Source: JBPOHE01 sp052035915
Lineage (GTDB): Bacteria > Pseudomonadota > Gammaproteobacteria > Chromatiales > Chromatiaceae
Direction: 5' to 3'
Length of the DNA stretch: 55,524 nt
NCBI GenBank assembly: GCA_052035915.1
Contig: JBPOHE010000016.1
Coordinates: 1 to 55,524 of the forward strand
In this document: in pieces, positions 19,394 to 28,577 of the stretch
Layout: every line of letters begins with the position of its first letter
Position numbering within the stretch: position 1 is the stretch's first letter
Translations under genes and position numbers: made by a program
Notes under the pieces: model-generated
What the model saw: the letters and a program-made list of their open reading frames with translations, nothing else
Databases searched by the model: none
Told to the model about the DNA's origin: nothing

Positions 19394-20380
19394 TTACTTG
19401 ACGGAAGTGGTCAGCTTCCATTTGCCTTCGAAAAATTCACCGGTGGGCGACGCCTGTTCGCCAGCGGCAGAGCCTCCACCGGAATCCCGGGTCGCCGCCT
19501 GCACCTTGAGGCCGCGGGTGAGTTTGGCAAGCTGGGTAGCCTCTCCCTGGAAGGCCCCGAGGCCCTGACCGATGTTTTCTACCGGCACCTCGCCCACCGG
19601 GGTCTCACCGGCATAAACCAGAATCTGATCCTGCCCATAGGGCTCGGTCACTGCCAGTTCGAACTTGTCCCCCTGGCTGGGATCTGGAATACGGTAGACC
19701 CGACCACCGCGGAAGTGATTATCCTGACGGAATTCGTTGGGCAGGAGTTGCACCACTTTGCCATCCGCCATCTGGTCGAATACCCGGGCATAAAAATCCC
19801 GATTACCATGCAGGAAAACCGTAATGCGCTCTCCGGCGTGGAAGGTCTTTTTATCCGTCCACACCCGTACCGTGAGCGGGGCATCGGCCTTCAAGAGCTT
19901 ATCCGATTGGGCCTCCCCGCCGGCCACCACGTAACGCACCTCAGCCCGAATCCAGACCTTGTAGCGTTGATCCCCCTGCACCCCGAGATCTTTTTCTTCC
20001 AGCACCACCACCCGACCCTGGGCGGCGGACTCCACGATATCGAGTTTGAGCACCCCACCTTCCACCTGGGTTTTCGACTGGATAAAGGTTTCTACGTTTT
20101 TCAGGATTTGGCGGCGGGCATTCTCGAAGGCGGTATCCCGGGCCTGACGTAAAGTTTGATCCTCACCCATGGAGGCATAACCGTCGGCTTCGCGGATGAC
20201 CGAACGCACCTCCCCCTCGGTGGGGACCTGTTGCAAACTCGGTGCCTGGGTTTCCGCTGGGGAGGAGGGTGAAGATATGGGGGCTGGTGACGATTGCGGT
20301 GCGAGGGATTCCTCGCCGGGGGCCAAGCCTGCGAACCCGAGGGCGGCTAAAAACAAGACGAAACCCAAACGCAGATTCAT
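19394..20380 (-). CDS. Exported DUF4384-domain protein
   Basis: 328 aa with a signal peptide (hydrophobic residues 6-22), a Pro/Ser-rich linker, a middle region resembling LPP20/FlgT-like N-terminal domains (QARDTAFENARRQILKNVETFI and a beta-rich part), and a C-terminal DUF4384 domain (LTVRVWTDKKTFHAGERITVFLHGNRD...). DUF4384 proteins are periplasmic or surface-exposed and often accompany peptidase or secretion functions; the exact role is unknown. GGAGAGGAGG precedes the ATG at 20380. Confidence 0.8.
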   Translation of the reverse strand: MNLRLGFVLFLAALGFAGLAPGEESLAPQSSPAPISSPSSPAETQAPSLQQVPTEGEVRSVIREADGYASMGEDQTLRQARDTAFENARRQILKNVETFIQSKTQVEGGVLKLDIVESAAQGRVVVLEEKDLGVQGDQRYKVWIRAEVRYVVAGGEAQSDKLLKADAPLTVRVWTDKKTFHAGERITVFLHGNRDFYARVFDQMADGKVVQLLPNEFRQDNHFRGGRVYRIPDPSQGDKFELAVTEPYGQDQILVYAGETPVGEVPVENIGQGLGAFQGEATQLAKLTRGLKVQAATRDSGGGSAAGEQASPTGEFFEGKWKLTTSVK

Positions 20381-20543
20381 CGGGAAAACCCTCCTCTCCA
20401 AAGCTTAGATAACAATCTACAGCCACATCCTGCCATAGAATGAAGCCTAGCTGTACTCAGCCCGGAAGTCGCCCCTAGGTATCTAGGTATAAAATCGACT
20501 ATGGCTAGAAAAATAAGGAAAACAAAGGATGGGGGAAAGGAGA

Positions 20544-20617
20544 TGGAGCGGGTGATGGGAATCGAACCCACGCCTTCAGCTTGGGAAGCTGAGGTTCTAC
20601 CATTGAACTACACCCGC
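20544..20617 (-). tRNA. tRNA-Gly (anticodon CCC)
   Basis: A complete 74-nt cloverleaf on the minus strand: acceptor stem GCGGGTG/CACCCGC, D-arm with TAGTTCAATGGTAGA, anticodon stem TCAGC/GCTGA around the loop TTCCCAA (anticodon CCC), T-arm with GGTTCGATTCC, and an encoded CCA end. It closely resembles E. coli glyU. A possible TAGAAT -10 lies about 35 bp upstream (about 20650), but its -35 match is weak. The downstream side is T-rich on the transcribed strand and has no hairpin. Confidence 0.96.
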
Positions 20618-20848
20618 AAAATCAGATACTTAGCTCGAGCCTTGAAGGGTCTCATTCTAACACGAGTCCCCGGGGTGGCAGCAAGGGGTAGCCGCTTCCA
20701 AGGACACACGAGACTGAAGAAGGGTTCTGTTGTCGGCGCCGCCAGACGGCGTCGAGATACCCACTACAGCCAGGGAAAACATTGTCTATGGCTATCCTTC
20801 AACCGCATCGACCTCGCTCTGTCGAGGAGGACGAGTGGCGGCGCGGTT

Positions 20849-22279
20849 TCATTTCGTCGGCATCCTCATGGCAAGAAACATGGGGCCGGACTCCCGCTGC
20901 ACCAGCACGGCCACTATTCGCCCAGGAACCAGGGCATCGACGATTTCCTGAAAGCGATCCATGTCGTCCACCCACTGATTGTTGATCTGCAGCAGGACAT
21001 CCCCTTCCTGGACACCCGCAGTCTGCGCTGGTCCGGCGACCACGCTCTCAACCAGGACACCCACTGGTTTATCCAGTCCAAGCGCGGCTCGTTGTTCCTC
21101 GGTGAGCGGAAGCACCCGCAAGCCGAGACGGTTGACACTCAACCGACCCGGGAGCGATGAAACCGACTCGATCGCCTCTTCTGAAGGCAGCTCACCGATG
21201 AGCACATTGATTTGTTCGATCTTCTGTGCGCGCAGAAAGCGCAGTTCCGCCTGATTATTCACTTCACTGGCCCCAACCATGGGCGGCAGCGAGGCCGAAT
21301 TGAACACTTCCTTACCGTTGTAACTCAAGATGATGTCTCCGACCTGGATACCGGACTTGGCGGCTGGGCTCCCCGGCAACACCTTGGAAACCAGGGCGCC
21401 TCTCGGCCTCTCCAGGCCGAAACTTTCCGCCAGTTCCCGGGTGACATCCTGAATGATGACGCCAAGCCAACCCCGGCTGACATGGCCCTTGGTACGTAGT
21501 TGGTCGACCACATTCATGGCCACATCAATCGGGATGGCAAAGGACAGACCCATGAAACCGCCGGTCCGGCTGTAGATCTGGGAATTCACCCCCACCACCT
21601 TGCCGTCCATATTGAACAAGGGACCGCCTGAATTGCCTGGATTGATGGCCACATCGGTCTGAATGAATGGCACATAATTCTCTGCCGGCAGGCTTCGCCC
21701 CTTGGCGCTGACGATCCCGGCCGTGACCGAATGGTCGAAACCAAAGGGGGAACCGATCGCGAGCACCCACTCCCCGACTTTCAAATCTTCCGCGCGACCC
21801 ACCGCCACCACCGGCAGACTCTTGGCGTCGATCTTGATCAAGGCGATATCGCTTCTCTTATCACCGCCGACCACCTGGGCGATGAATTCATTGCGTTCGC
21901 TGGTACGGACCAGCACCTCGTCCGCACTCTCCACCACATGGAAGTTGGTCAGGATATAGCCGTCCTCGGAGATGATGAATCCCGAACCCAGGGTGCGGGC
22001 GTCATACTCCTCCGGCATCCCCCGATTCCCCTCGCCGAAGAAATGTTTGAACAACTCATTCAGGGGGCTATCGTCCGGAATATCCGGATATTGAAAGCCG
22101 TGAGGAAGGCGACGGGTATTTTGTGCCTGTTTGGTGCTGATATTCACCACGGCGGGGCTGCATTGTTCCACCAAGGGGGTAAAGTCCGGCAGTTGGGCGG
22201 CCCGGGCCAGCCCCGCCACAGCAAACAGCCAGGAGGCTATCAAGGGAAAACAGCTACGGACAAACAGTGATATTTTCAT
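20849..22279 (-). CDS. mucD: Periplasmic serine protease MucD/DegP
   Basis: 476 aa. A signal peptide (about residues 1-28) is followed by a trypsin-like domain with the triad H114 (TNFHVV), D144 (SDIALIKI) and S217 (NPGNSGGPL), then two PDZ domains (about residues 270-360 and 380-470). HtrA proteases degrade misfolded envelope proteins. It ends the sigma-E operon, as mucD does in Pseudomonas, and its ATG at 22279 overlaps the rseC stop by 4 bp. The frame continues 140 codons upstream through rseC but has no protease character there. Confidence 0.97.
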   Translation of the reverse strand: MKISLFVRSCFPLIASWLFAVAGLARAAQLPDFTPLVEQCSPAVVNISTKQAQNTRRLPHGFQYPDIPDDSPLNELFKHFFGEGNRGMPEEYDARTLGSGFIISEDGYILTNFHVVESADEVLVRTSERNEFIAQVVGGDKRSDIALIKIDAKSLPVVAVGRAEDLKVGEWVLAIGSPFGFDHSVTAGIVSAKGRSLPAENYVPFIQTDVAINPGNSGGPLFNMDGKVVGVNSQIYSRTGGFMGLSFAIPIDVAMNVVDQLRTKGHVSRGWLGVIIQDVTRELAESFGLERPRGALVSKVLPGSPAAKSGIQVGDIILSYNGKEVFNSASLPPMVGASEVNNQAELRFLRAQKIEQINVLIGELPSEEAIESVSSLPGRLSVNRLGLRVLPLTEEQRAALGLDKPVGVLVESVVAGPAQTAGVQEGDVLLQINNQWVDDMDRFQEIVDALVPGRIVAVLVQRESGPMFLAMRMPTK

Positions 22280-22800
22280 CGGGATGAATGATTTAAAAGA
22301 AAACCTGAGCCTTGGTCTGTGGGGGGTGTTTGGCTCGGCCCAGGGGAGGAAAGGCTGAGATCCCGCCGCAACACCAGGATAGTGGGTTTTTCTTCCGGAC
22401 CGGAACGACCGAACAACCGCACCCCATACAAGGCCGTCGCCAAGCCCAGCCCCGCGCCGACCAGGGTTGCCCACTCCGGCACCACGCCCGGCCAACTTTT
22501 CAATACTAGCTCGAGGACACCAGCCCCGCCGAGCCATCCGAGCAGGGGCGCACCGTAGAATATCCCGGCCGTGATCGCCAGCCGCCGCCCGGCCAAGCCG
22601 ACCACCACCCGCTCTCCTGGCTGAGCGCCTATGGGATTCAAGGCCCGCATTCTCACCGGACGGCGACCGAAATATCCCGCCAGGCTGGCGGTCCCACAAG
22701 TCGGAGAACCTTCACAGGTCCCGCAGGCGGGAAGGCGACAGCCTTCCACTTCGGCAATACCCTCTCGGCAAGTGATTACCCGGGCACTCTCCTCGATCAT
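22276..22800 (-). CDS. rseC: RseC/MucC family regulator of sigma-E
   Basis: 174 aa with a cytoplasmic N-terminus carrying CGTCEGSPTC, a cysteine cluster typical of RseC, then two membrane helices (about residues 73-95 and 105-127) and a short hydrophilic tail. RseC is an inner-membrane modulator of the envelope-stress pathway and has been tied to redox control. Its start overlaps rseB and its stop overlaps mucD, each by 4 bp. Confidence 0.9.
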   Translation of the reverse strand: MIEESARVITCREGIAEVEGCRLPACGTCEGSPTCGTASLAGYFGRRPVRMRALNPIGAQPGERVVVGLAGRRLAITAGIFYGAPLLGWLGGAGVLELVLKSWPGVVPEWATLVGAGLGLATALYGVRLFGRSGPEEKPTILVLRRDLSLSSPGPSQTPPTDQGSGFLLNHSSR

Positions 22801-23780
22801 GGCGTCAGCGTACCTCGGCTAACGGCCCGGGTTGCCGATTGCATCACCTTACTCACGGTGGCCAAGGGAACTTCGCCCACGGCCGTCACCTGATAGCCAT
22901 CGATCTGACCGCCCCAGGCATTGAGGGCTCCCAAGCCCGAACCGCCGGACAGCCCCTCGCCCGGCGCCAGCCGCTCGATAAAGACCGATAGGGTCGCCAA
23001 CCCATCGGAGAATACATATTGCTCGAAGCGCCGATTGGTCAGGGGATCGGCACGGGTCTCCCGGGCACTGAGGGCAAATCCGCTAGGCAAGCTGGTAAAA
23101 GCCCAGGTTTCGGGTAGCTGGGTCTGGGGGGGCGCATTTGGTTCGGGAGAGGGTATAGGCTGTTGAAGGGTTTCTGTTTGACCGCTCGTCTCCGTCCATG
23201 GCTGCAGGTCGAGATCGGTGAACATGATCTGCTCGATCGGATTTCCGCGCTCATCCACCAAATCGGATTTCAAGGGAAAGGCCGTATCCCTGTCCAGATA
23301 TAATTTATAGCCATAGCGATAGGAATCCCGGGGTGTGATGCCGATCACCCGCACCTCTCGCCCGGCTACGCGGTCATCCTCCAACCAACGAAAATCATAG
23401 TAGGGACGCAATGATTCAGAATTGGCCGGCATCCAGATGGGGAACTGCCACTCCGAGCGGGATTGGCGCCACTTGGCGTCGCTTTCCGGGGCTATGCAGG
23501 TCACCTTTTGACTATCGCCCACCACTTGGCGCGGACTCCCGTTCAACGACCAGACCCGCTCCTCGACTTTGCCGTCCTGCAAAACGTGGTGGATCCGCAT
23601 GGCCTCCAATTGATTGTTGTGGAGATAGACGAAGGTTCCCTGGTAATTGCTTCGTTGCAGGGTGGCCGCCATGCGTTCGAGCATTGGCAACACCGGGTCC
23701 GGCCCGCCCCCCCAGAGCGGTGCGGAGGCGGCCAGACAGCAAGCAATAAGCCATTGAACTAGAATGGAAAATCGATTCAT
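22797..23780 (-). CDS. rseB: Sigma-E factor regulatory protein RseB/MucB
   Basis: A 327-aa periplasmic protein. It has a signal peptide, then a MucB/RseB N-terminal lipoprotein-like fold (LERMAATLQRSNYQGTFVYLHNNQLEAMRIHH) and a C-terminal domain (ALNAWGGQIDGYQVTAVGEVP). RseB binds the anti-sigma factor RseA and delays its cleavage until lipids or lipopolysaccharide signal damage. It follows rseA after 4 bp and overlaps rseC. Confidence 0.94.
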   Translation of the reverse strand: MNRFSILVQWLIACCLAASAPLWGGGPDPVLPMLERMAATLQRSNYQGTFVYLHNNQLEAMRIHHVLQDGKVEERVWSLNGSPRQVVGDSQKVTCIAPESDAKWRQSRSEWQFPIWMPANSESLRPYYDFRWLEDDRVAGREVRVIGITPRDSYRYGYKLYLDRDTAFPLKSDLVDERGNPIEQIMFTDLDLQPWTETSGQTETLQQPIPSPEPNAPPQTQLPETWAFTSLPSGFALSARETRADPLTNRRFEQYVFSDGLATLSVFIERLAPGEGLSGGSGLGALNAWGGQIDGYQVTAVGEVPLATVSKVMQSATRAVSRGTLTP

Positions 23781-23784
23781 CCTC

Positions 23785-24345
23785 TCAATGACTCGGGTTG
23801 AAGCCTATGAGCGAGGCATAGGGTCGCATGCCTTGCATATGGGACACGGGGGCATAATTCTGGTGGCTTTCCAGATACAGATTGAGTCTCGCCGCCAGCT
23901 CGGACTGACGTTGTTTGACCAAGGCGGCGACCACGGCGTTGTCTGAGGTGCGAACATCCCGGGCGGTTTCCTGGGCCAGATCCCGTCCTGTCAATCCGGG
24001 TCCCTCCAACAGATGTGGTATCACCAAGATTACCGCCGCCACCAGGGAAGCCGCCATGGCGATCCCGCCGACCTGCCGGATCCAATGTGGCTGCCGCGAT
24101 CGGCGCCCTCTCGGTGCCAGCACCGTGGGTTCGTTTTCCAGTCTGGATCTGACCGCGGCGGCGATATCCATATACTCCGGTCGGACGGATTCACCCCGCA
24201 TGGCGTCCCTGATCATGTGGTAACGCCCCCACGCCAGCCGCAGGGCCTCGTCCTGTTCCAGATGTTTCAATACGTCGTCGATCTCGTCCGTTTCGACCTC
24301 TTCGTCCATCAATGTGGATAGCTTTTCCCGGTAATCTCCAGTCAT
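23785..24345 (-). CDS. rseA: Anti-sigma-E factor RseA/MucA
   Basis: 186 aa. The N-terminal RseA domain (YREKLSTLMDEEVETDEIDDVL and RLAWGRYHMIRDAMRG) binds the sigma factor. One membrane helix follows at about residues 98-118 (GGIAMAASLVAAVILVIP), then a periplasmic tail. Proteolysis of this protein releases sigma-E under envelope stress. The ATG at 24345 is used because the upstream extension is arginine-rich and overlaps rpoE. It lies 16 bp after rpoE. Confidence 0.92.
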   Translation of the reverse strand: MTGDYREKLSTLMDEEVETDEIDDVLKHLEQDEALRLAWGRYHMIRDAMRGESVRPEYMDIAAAVRSRLENEPTVLAPRGRRSRQPHWIRQVGGIAMAASLVAAVILVIPHLLEGPGLTGRDLAQETARDVRTSDNAVVAALVKQRQSELAARLNLYLESHQNYAPVSHMQGMRPYASLIGFNPSH

Positions 24346-24361
24346 CGCTGTTTCCTGATGT

Positions 24362-24958
24362 TCAGGTCTCAAGTAAGGGTTGGAGTTTCTTGTCGATGGC
24401 TTCGCGGGCACGGAAAATCCGCGACCGCACGGTGCCGATCGGGCATGACATGACCTTGGCAATCTCCTCATAGCTCATACCTTCGAATTCCCTCAGGGTG
24501 ATGGCCACCCGCAGGTCTTCCGGAAGATCCGCGATCGTCCTCTTCACTGTGCGCTCGATCTCGTCCTTCAGCAGCAGACGTTCAGGTGTCGCCCCTTCGC
24601 TGAGCCGGCCGGAAACATCGAACTGTTCGGCTTCCTCGGCGTCGATATCGGCGCCTGGAGGACGTCGTCCCTGGGCCACGAGATAGTTCTTGGCCGTGTT
24701 GATGGCGATACGGTAGAGCCAGGTATAAAAGGCGCTGTCGCCGCGAAAGTCACCTATGGCCCGATAGGCCTTGATGAAAGCCTCCTGGGTGACATCCAGG
24801 GCTTCGGCATGATCCTTGACGAATCTTGTCATCAAAGCAGCCACCCTCCCCTGATACCTGAGCACCAATACATCGAATGCCTTTTTGTCGCCCTGTTGCA
24901 CCCGCACAACAAGCTCTTGGTCGAGTATCGGCTCGCTTGCGGTTGTTCTTGCCTTCAT
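24362..24958 (-). CDS. rpoE: RNA polymerase sigma factor RpoE/AlgU
   Basis: 198 aa with region 2 (FDVLVLRYQGRVAAL...VTQEAFIKAYRAIGDFRGDSAFYTWLYRIA) and region 4 (LPEDLRVAITLREFEGMSYEEIA...GTVRSRIFRAREAI). This is the ECF sigma factor for envelope stress. It heads the rpoE-rseA-rseB-rseC-mucD operon and is divergent from nadB, a standard gammaproteobacterial arrangement. The ATG at 24958 has in-frame GTG (24961) and TTG (24970) alternatives just upstream. I could not find a convincing sigma-E autoregulatory promoter by eye. Confidence 0.96.
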   Translation of the reverse strand: MKARTTASEPILDQELVVRVQQGDKKAFDVLVLRYQGRVAALMTRFVKDHAEALDVTQEAFIKAYRAIGDFRGDSAFYTWLYRIAINTAKNYLVAQGRRPPGADIDAEEAEQFDVSGRLSEGATPERLLLKDEIERTVKRTIADLPEDLRVAITLREFEGMSYEEIAKVMSCPIGTVRSRIFRAREAIDKKLQPLLET

Positions 24959-25139
24959 CACGGCTCGCAAGCCCCGCTACTCAGAGTGAATGGACAGCGA
25001 CAGGCCGGTTTAGTTCGTAACCGGTGGGCGAGGCGCCCGAAACTGTGGAGTTCTCGCAACGGAGGAATTGGTTTAGCATGTGGTGTTATCGCCCGTGTTA
25101 AGCGAACAAGTATGACGGTAAAGGCACCGGCCCGTAAAC

Positions 25140-26768
25140 ATGACCTCTTCCTACGAACATGATGTACTCATTATCGGGAGCGGTGCGGCCGGCCTGAGCC
25201 TGGCCTTGCGGCTGGGAGAGCGCCTGCGCATCGCCGTGGTGGCCAAGCGTTCTCTGGAGGAAGGCAATACCTTCTATGCCCAGGGCGGTATCTCGGCGGT
25301 TCTCGGCAAAAACGATTCCATCGATTCCCATGTAAATGACACCCTCATTGCCGGCGCCGGTCTCTGCGATCCGGATATCGTGCATCTGGTTGTCGAGCGA
25401 GGGCCGGAAAATATCCATTGGCTGTTTGATCAGGGGGTGGAATTCACCCGTCGGGACAAGAGCGGGACTGGGGATGAGTTCCATCTCACCCGGGAGGGCG
25501 GGCATTCCCATCGTCGGGTGGTGCATGCCGCCGACGCCACCGGACGGGTGGTGGAAACCAGGTTGTTGGAACGGGTCCGGGCCAATCCCAATATCGAATT
25601 GTTCGACGATCATAATGCCATTGATCTGATCCTGAGCGGCAAATCCGGGCGAGGCCGGCGTCGTTGCCTGGGGGCCTATGTCCTCAACCGGCAAAGCGGT
25701 CGCGTGGAAACCTTCCGGGCCCATTACGTGGCCCTGGCCACGGGGGGGGCCAGCAAGGTCTATCTCTACACCAGCAACCCGGATGTGGCGACCGGCGACG
25801 GCATCGCCATGGGTTGGCGCGCCGGCTGCCGGGTTGCCAATATGGAATTCATCCAATTCCATCCCACCTGCCTCTATCACCCCCAGGCGAAATCCTTTCT
25901 TATTTCCGAGGCATTACGGGGGGAAGGCGCCCGGCTGTTGCGCCCGGACGGCAACAGATTCATGCCGAACTATGACGAACGGGCCGAGTTGGCACCGCGG
26001 GATATCGTCGCCCGGGCTATCGACCATGAGATGAAACGCCTGGGCGCGGATTGTGTTTTTCTCGATATCAGCCACAAACCGGCGGATTTCATCCGTTCCC
26101 ATTTCCCCACCATTCATTCCCATTGTCTCGAATTCGGCATCGACATCACCGCCGAACCCATCCCGGTGGTACCCGCCGCCCATTACATCTGCGGCGGTCT
26201 GATTACCGACGACTGTGCCCGCACCGACGTCCCCGGACTCTTCGCCATCGGCGAGACCGCCTATACCGGGCTCCACGGCGCCAATCGCATGGCCAGCAAC
26301 TCCCTGCTCGAATGCCTGGTGTTTGCCCAGCGGGCCAGCGAGACCATCCTGGGCGAGATCGATCAGGTCTACCCGCCGATCAATGTGCCCCACTGGGACG
26401 AGAGTCGGGTGACCGATTCAGACGAAGAGGTGGTGGTCTCCCACAACTGGGACGAACTGCGGCGTTTCATGTGGGACTACGTGGGCATCGTGCGCACCAA
26501 TAAGCGCATGGAGCGGGCCAAGCGACGTATCGACACCCTGCGGATGGAGATCCGCGAGTATTACAGCAATTTCCGCGTTACCAACGACCTCCTGGAACTG
26601 CGCAACCTGGCCGAGGTCGCCGATCTCATCATCCGCTCGGCCTTGTCCCGCAAGGAAAGCCGCGGCCTTCATTACACCCTCGATTTCCCCCAACGCGACG
26701 ATACCCATCAACGGCGTCCCACCATCCTCCTCCCCGATACCTATTGCCCCCCCCAATCGGCCACATAA
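25140..26768 (+). CDS. nadB: L-aspartate oxidase
   Basis: A 542-aa flavoprotein with the FAD dinucleotide motif GSGAAG (residues 13-18), the TFYAQGGISA block, the active-site region EFIQFHPTCLYHP, and the FAD-ribityl block GLHGANRMASNSLLECLVF. It oxidises aspartate to iminoaspartate, the first step of de novo NAD synthesis. It is divergent from rpoE. The glutamine-dependent NAD synthase lies elsewhere in the window. Confidence 0.97.
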   Translation: MTSSYEHDVLIIGSGAAGLSLALRLGERLRIAVVAKRSLEEGNTFYAQGGISAVLGKNDSIDSHVNDTLIAGAGLCDPDIVHLVVERGPENIHWLFDQGVEFTRRDKSGTGDEFHLTREGGHSHRRVVHAADATGRVVETRLLERVRANPNIELFDDHNAIDLILSGKSGRGRRRCLGAYVLNRQSGRVETFRAHYVALATGGASKVYLYTSNPDVATGDGIAMGWRAGCRVANMEFIQFHPTCLYHPQAKSFLISEALRGEGARLLRPDGNRFMPNYDERAELAPRDIVARAIDHEMKRLGADCVFLDISHKPADFIRSHFPTIHSHCLEFGIDITAEPIPVVPAAHYICGGLITDDCARTDVPGLFAIGETAYTGLHGANRMASNSLLECLVFAQRASETILGEIDQVYPPINVPHWDESRVTDSDEEVVVSHNWDELRRFMWDYVGIVRTNKRMERAKRRIDTLRMEIREYYSNFRVTNDLLELRNLAEVADLIIRSALSRKESRGLHYTLDFPQRDDTHQRRPTILLPDTYCPPQSAT

Positions 26769-26786
26769 CCTTGAGACTGGCTGTCA

Positions 26787-26810
26787 GGATCAAGACCGGC
26801 GTGATCCTGG
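26787..26810 (+). other. Hairpin after nadB
   Basis: AGGATCA and TGATCCT form a 7-bp stem around a 9-nt loop, about 20 bp past the nadB stop. There is no T-run, so it may be a weak terminator or mRNA 3'-end hairpin, or chance. Confidence 0.3.
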
Positions 26811-26876
26811 GCTCAGAAAGACCATGAACTTGACCGGAGAGACAGGGAAAACCGTCACGGCTGGGTAGTCGGCGCT

Positions 26877-26997
26877 CCCGGGCATGAGTTCTTTACACCG
26901 GGCTAGCGTTCTACAATGGAGAACAATTACAGATTTTTTTGCTTAATTGTTCTCTAAATAAGAACGGAAAATAGCCTTTTTCCACTCATGCCCGGCC
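26877..26997. repeat. 120-bp composite palindromic repeat, copy 4
   Basis: Ends are TCCCGGGCATGA and TCATGCCCGG. The palindromes GTTCTACAATGGAGAACAATT (about 26908) and AATTGTTCTCTAAATAAGAAC (about 26945) are about 38 bp apart centre to centre. It sits between the convergent 3' ends of nadB and the rnf cluster. The rest of the 26769-27115 gap holds nothing recognisable beyond the short hairpin after nadB. Confidence 0.85.
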
Positions 26998-27115
26998 CCG
27001 GAAGAGGGATTCCGACCTGAAAGAGGGCCTGTATTCGGGCCGAATCGACGCCTCTCACCCAGGGAAGCCGCTGCCGGAACAAGGGGCGGTGTCGAGGCCC
27101 CGAGCGAAAATCGAA

Positions 27116-27301
27116 TCAGAACCCGGAATGGCAGTCTTTACCGCCACACTGACCACAAGCGCCGCGGCCGCATCCCCCCTCTTCCCTGGCTGGACCGAAC
27201 TGCGGGTGGCGGGCGGCGAAGCGGCGGGCTATATCCTGCACCCAGAGCCAGCCGATCAGGAGACCAAGCACCAAAAAAGGGGCGAGCAGGATTTTAGTCA
27301 C
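27116..27301 (-). CDS. Small Cys-rich membrane-anchored protein of the rnf cluster
   Basis: 61 aa. A single N-terminal membrane helix (residues 3-22) is followed by a basic stretch and a glycine-rich tail with four cysteines, C44-X4-C49-X2-C52-X4-C57. Its GTG start overlaps the rnfA stop by 8 bp, so it belongs to the rnf operon. NqrM, a small membrane protein needed to assemble the related NQR complex, has a similar layout (one helix plus a Cys tail), but the cysteine spacing differs. A metal-delivery or assembly role is my inference. Confidence 0.7.
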   Translation of the reverse strand: MTKILLAPFLVLGLLIGWLWVQDIARRFAARHPQFGPAREEGGCGRGACGQCGGKDCHSGF

Positions 27302-27884
27302 CGCCGCCGCCCATGCCGCCGAAGCCCATGAAGGCGAGGGACAACAGCCCGGCCAGGATAAGGGAGAGCCCAGCGCCCTGGCTGATCTTCGGCAGGCTCG
27401 CCAGTTGGAGTCGTTCGCGCAGACCGGCCATCAGCAACAGCGCCAGGGTGAACCCTAGTCCGGCCCCCAGGGCATAGACCAGGGATTGCACGAAGTTGTA
27501 CTGACGGCTGGTCTGCAATAGGGCGAGTCCCAGCACGGCGCAGTTGGTGGTGATGAGGGGCAGATAAATGCCGAGGGCACGGAAGAGCGCCGGGCTGTAT
27601 TTCTTCAGCACCATCTCCACCAATTGCACCGCCGAGGCGATGACAACGATGTAGGAGATCAGCCGCAGAAACTCCAGCCCAGCCGCCACCAGGGCCAGAT
27701 TGATCCCATAGGCACAGAGCGAACTGATGATCATGACGAAGGAGGTGGCCGCCCCCATGGAGAGCGCCGTCTTGACATGGCTGGAGACCCCCAGGAAGGG
27801 GCAGATGCCGAGAAACATCGCCAGTACGAAGTTATTGACGATGACCGCGTTGAGCAGCAGGGTCCAGAGGGATAGGTCGTTCAT
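27294..27884 (-). CDS. rnfA: Electron transport complex subunit RnfA
   Basis: 196 aa with six membrane helices and the family patterns NNFVLAMFLGICPFLGVS and LPLITTNCAVLGLAL, each with a conserved cysteine that helps hold a membrane-embedded iron-sulfur centre with RnfE. RnfA is part of the ion-pumping ferredoxin:NAD oxidoreductase. It follows rnfE after 6 bp and overlaps the small Cys-rich gene downstream. Confidence 0.97.
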   Translation of the reverse strand: MNDLSLWTLLLNAVIVNNFVLAMFLGICPFLGVSSHVKTALSMGAATSFVMIISSLCAYGINLALVAAGLEFLRLISYIVVIASAVQLVEMVLKKYSPALFRALGIYLPLITTNCAVLGLALLQTSRQYNFVQSLVYALGAGLGFTLALLLMAGLRERLQLASLPKISQGAGLSLILAGLLSLAFMGFGGMGGGGD

Positions 27885-27890
27885 AGAATC

Positions 27891-28568
27891 TCAACCTCCA
27901 TGGGAATGGGCCACGCGGCCCAATGAGTCCTGCATCTCGGCAAGGCGCCGCTGCTGGCGCTCTTTCCACCAGGCAAACAGCAGCATCCAACCGCCGAAGA
28001 CAAAGAAACCGCCGGGTGGCAGGATCATGATCACCCAGGGCTCGAAACTGGGTCCGAACAAAGAGATACCAAAGAGGGTCCCCGACCCCAGGATCTCCCG
28101 CACCGATCCCAGGCAAAAAAGCGCCAGGGTGAAACCCAACCCCTGTCCCAGGGAGTTGACGATGGTTTTGCCCACCGGCTGGCGCGAGGCATAGGCCTCG
28201 GCGCGACCGAGGATGATGCAGTTGACGACGATGAGCTGGAGAAACACCCCCATGGCCTGATACACCGGGGGTGAGATGGCGTGCAGGACGTAGTCCACCA
28301 CGGTGACAAAGGCGGCGATGATGACGATGTAGGTGGCGATGCGCACCTGCTTCGGCACCACTTTGCGCAGCAGCGAGACCAGAATCCCCGATCCCACGAG
28401 TACGAAGGTGGTGGCGGCCCCCATGGTAAAGGCATTGGTGGCATTGACCGTCACCGCCAAGGTGGGACAGGTGCCAAGCACGGCGACGAAGACCGGGTTC
28501 TCCCGCCATACACCGCTGACGAAGGTATCGAAGCTGAGGCTGTCGGAGGGATGGATGTCTTGGGCCAT
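27891..28568 (-). CDS. rnfE: Electron transport complex subunit RnfE
   Basis: 225 aa, six membrane helices, paralogous to RnfA. The blocks NPVFVAVLGTCPTLAVTVNA and LIVVNCIILGRAEAYAS contain the conserved cysteines of the RnfA-RnfE pair. The ATG at 28568 is 9 bp after the rnfG stop; a TTG two codons upstream is possible. It sits in the gene order rnfC-D-G-E-A. Confidence 0.96.
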   Translation of the reverse strand: MAQDIHPSDSLSFDTFVSGVWRENPVFVAVLGTCPTLAVTVNATNAFTMGAATTFVLVGSGILVSLLRKVVPKQVRIATYIVIIAAFVTVVDYVLHAISPPVYQAMGVFLQLIVVNCIILGRAEAYASRQPVGKTIVNSLGQGLGFTLALFCLGSVREILGSGTLFGISLFGPSFEPWVIMILPPGGFFVFGGWMLLFAWWKERQQRRLAEMQDSLGRVAHSHGG

Positions 28569-28577
28569 GGGCAACCC

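Noticed and set aside
25000..25139. Sigma-E autoregulatory promoter for rpoE
   Set aside because: GAACT-like sequences occur on the minus strand here but not with a convincing -10 at the right spacing.
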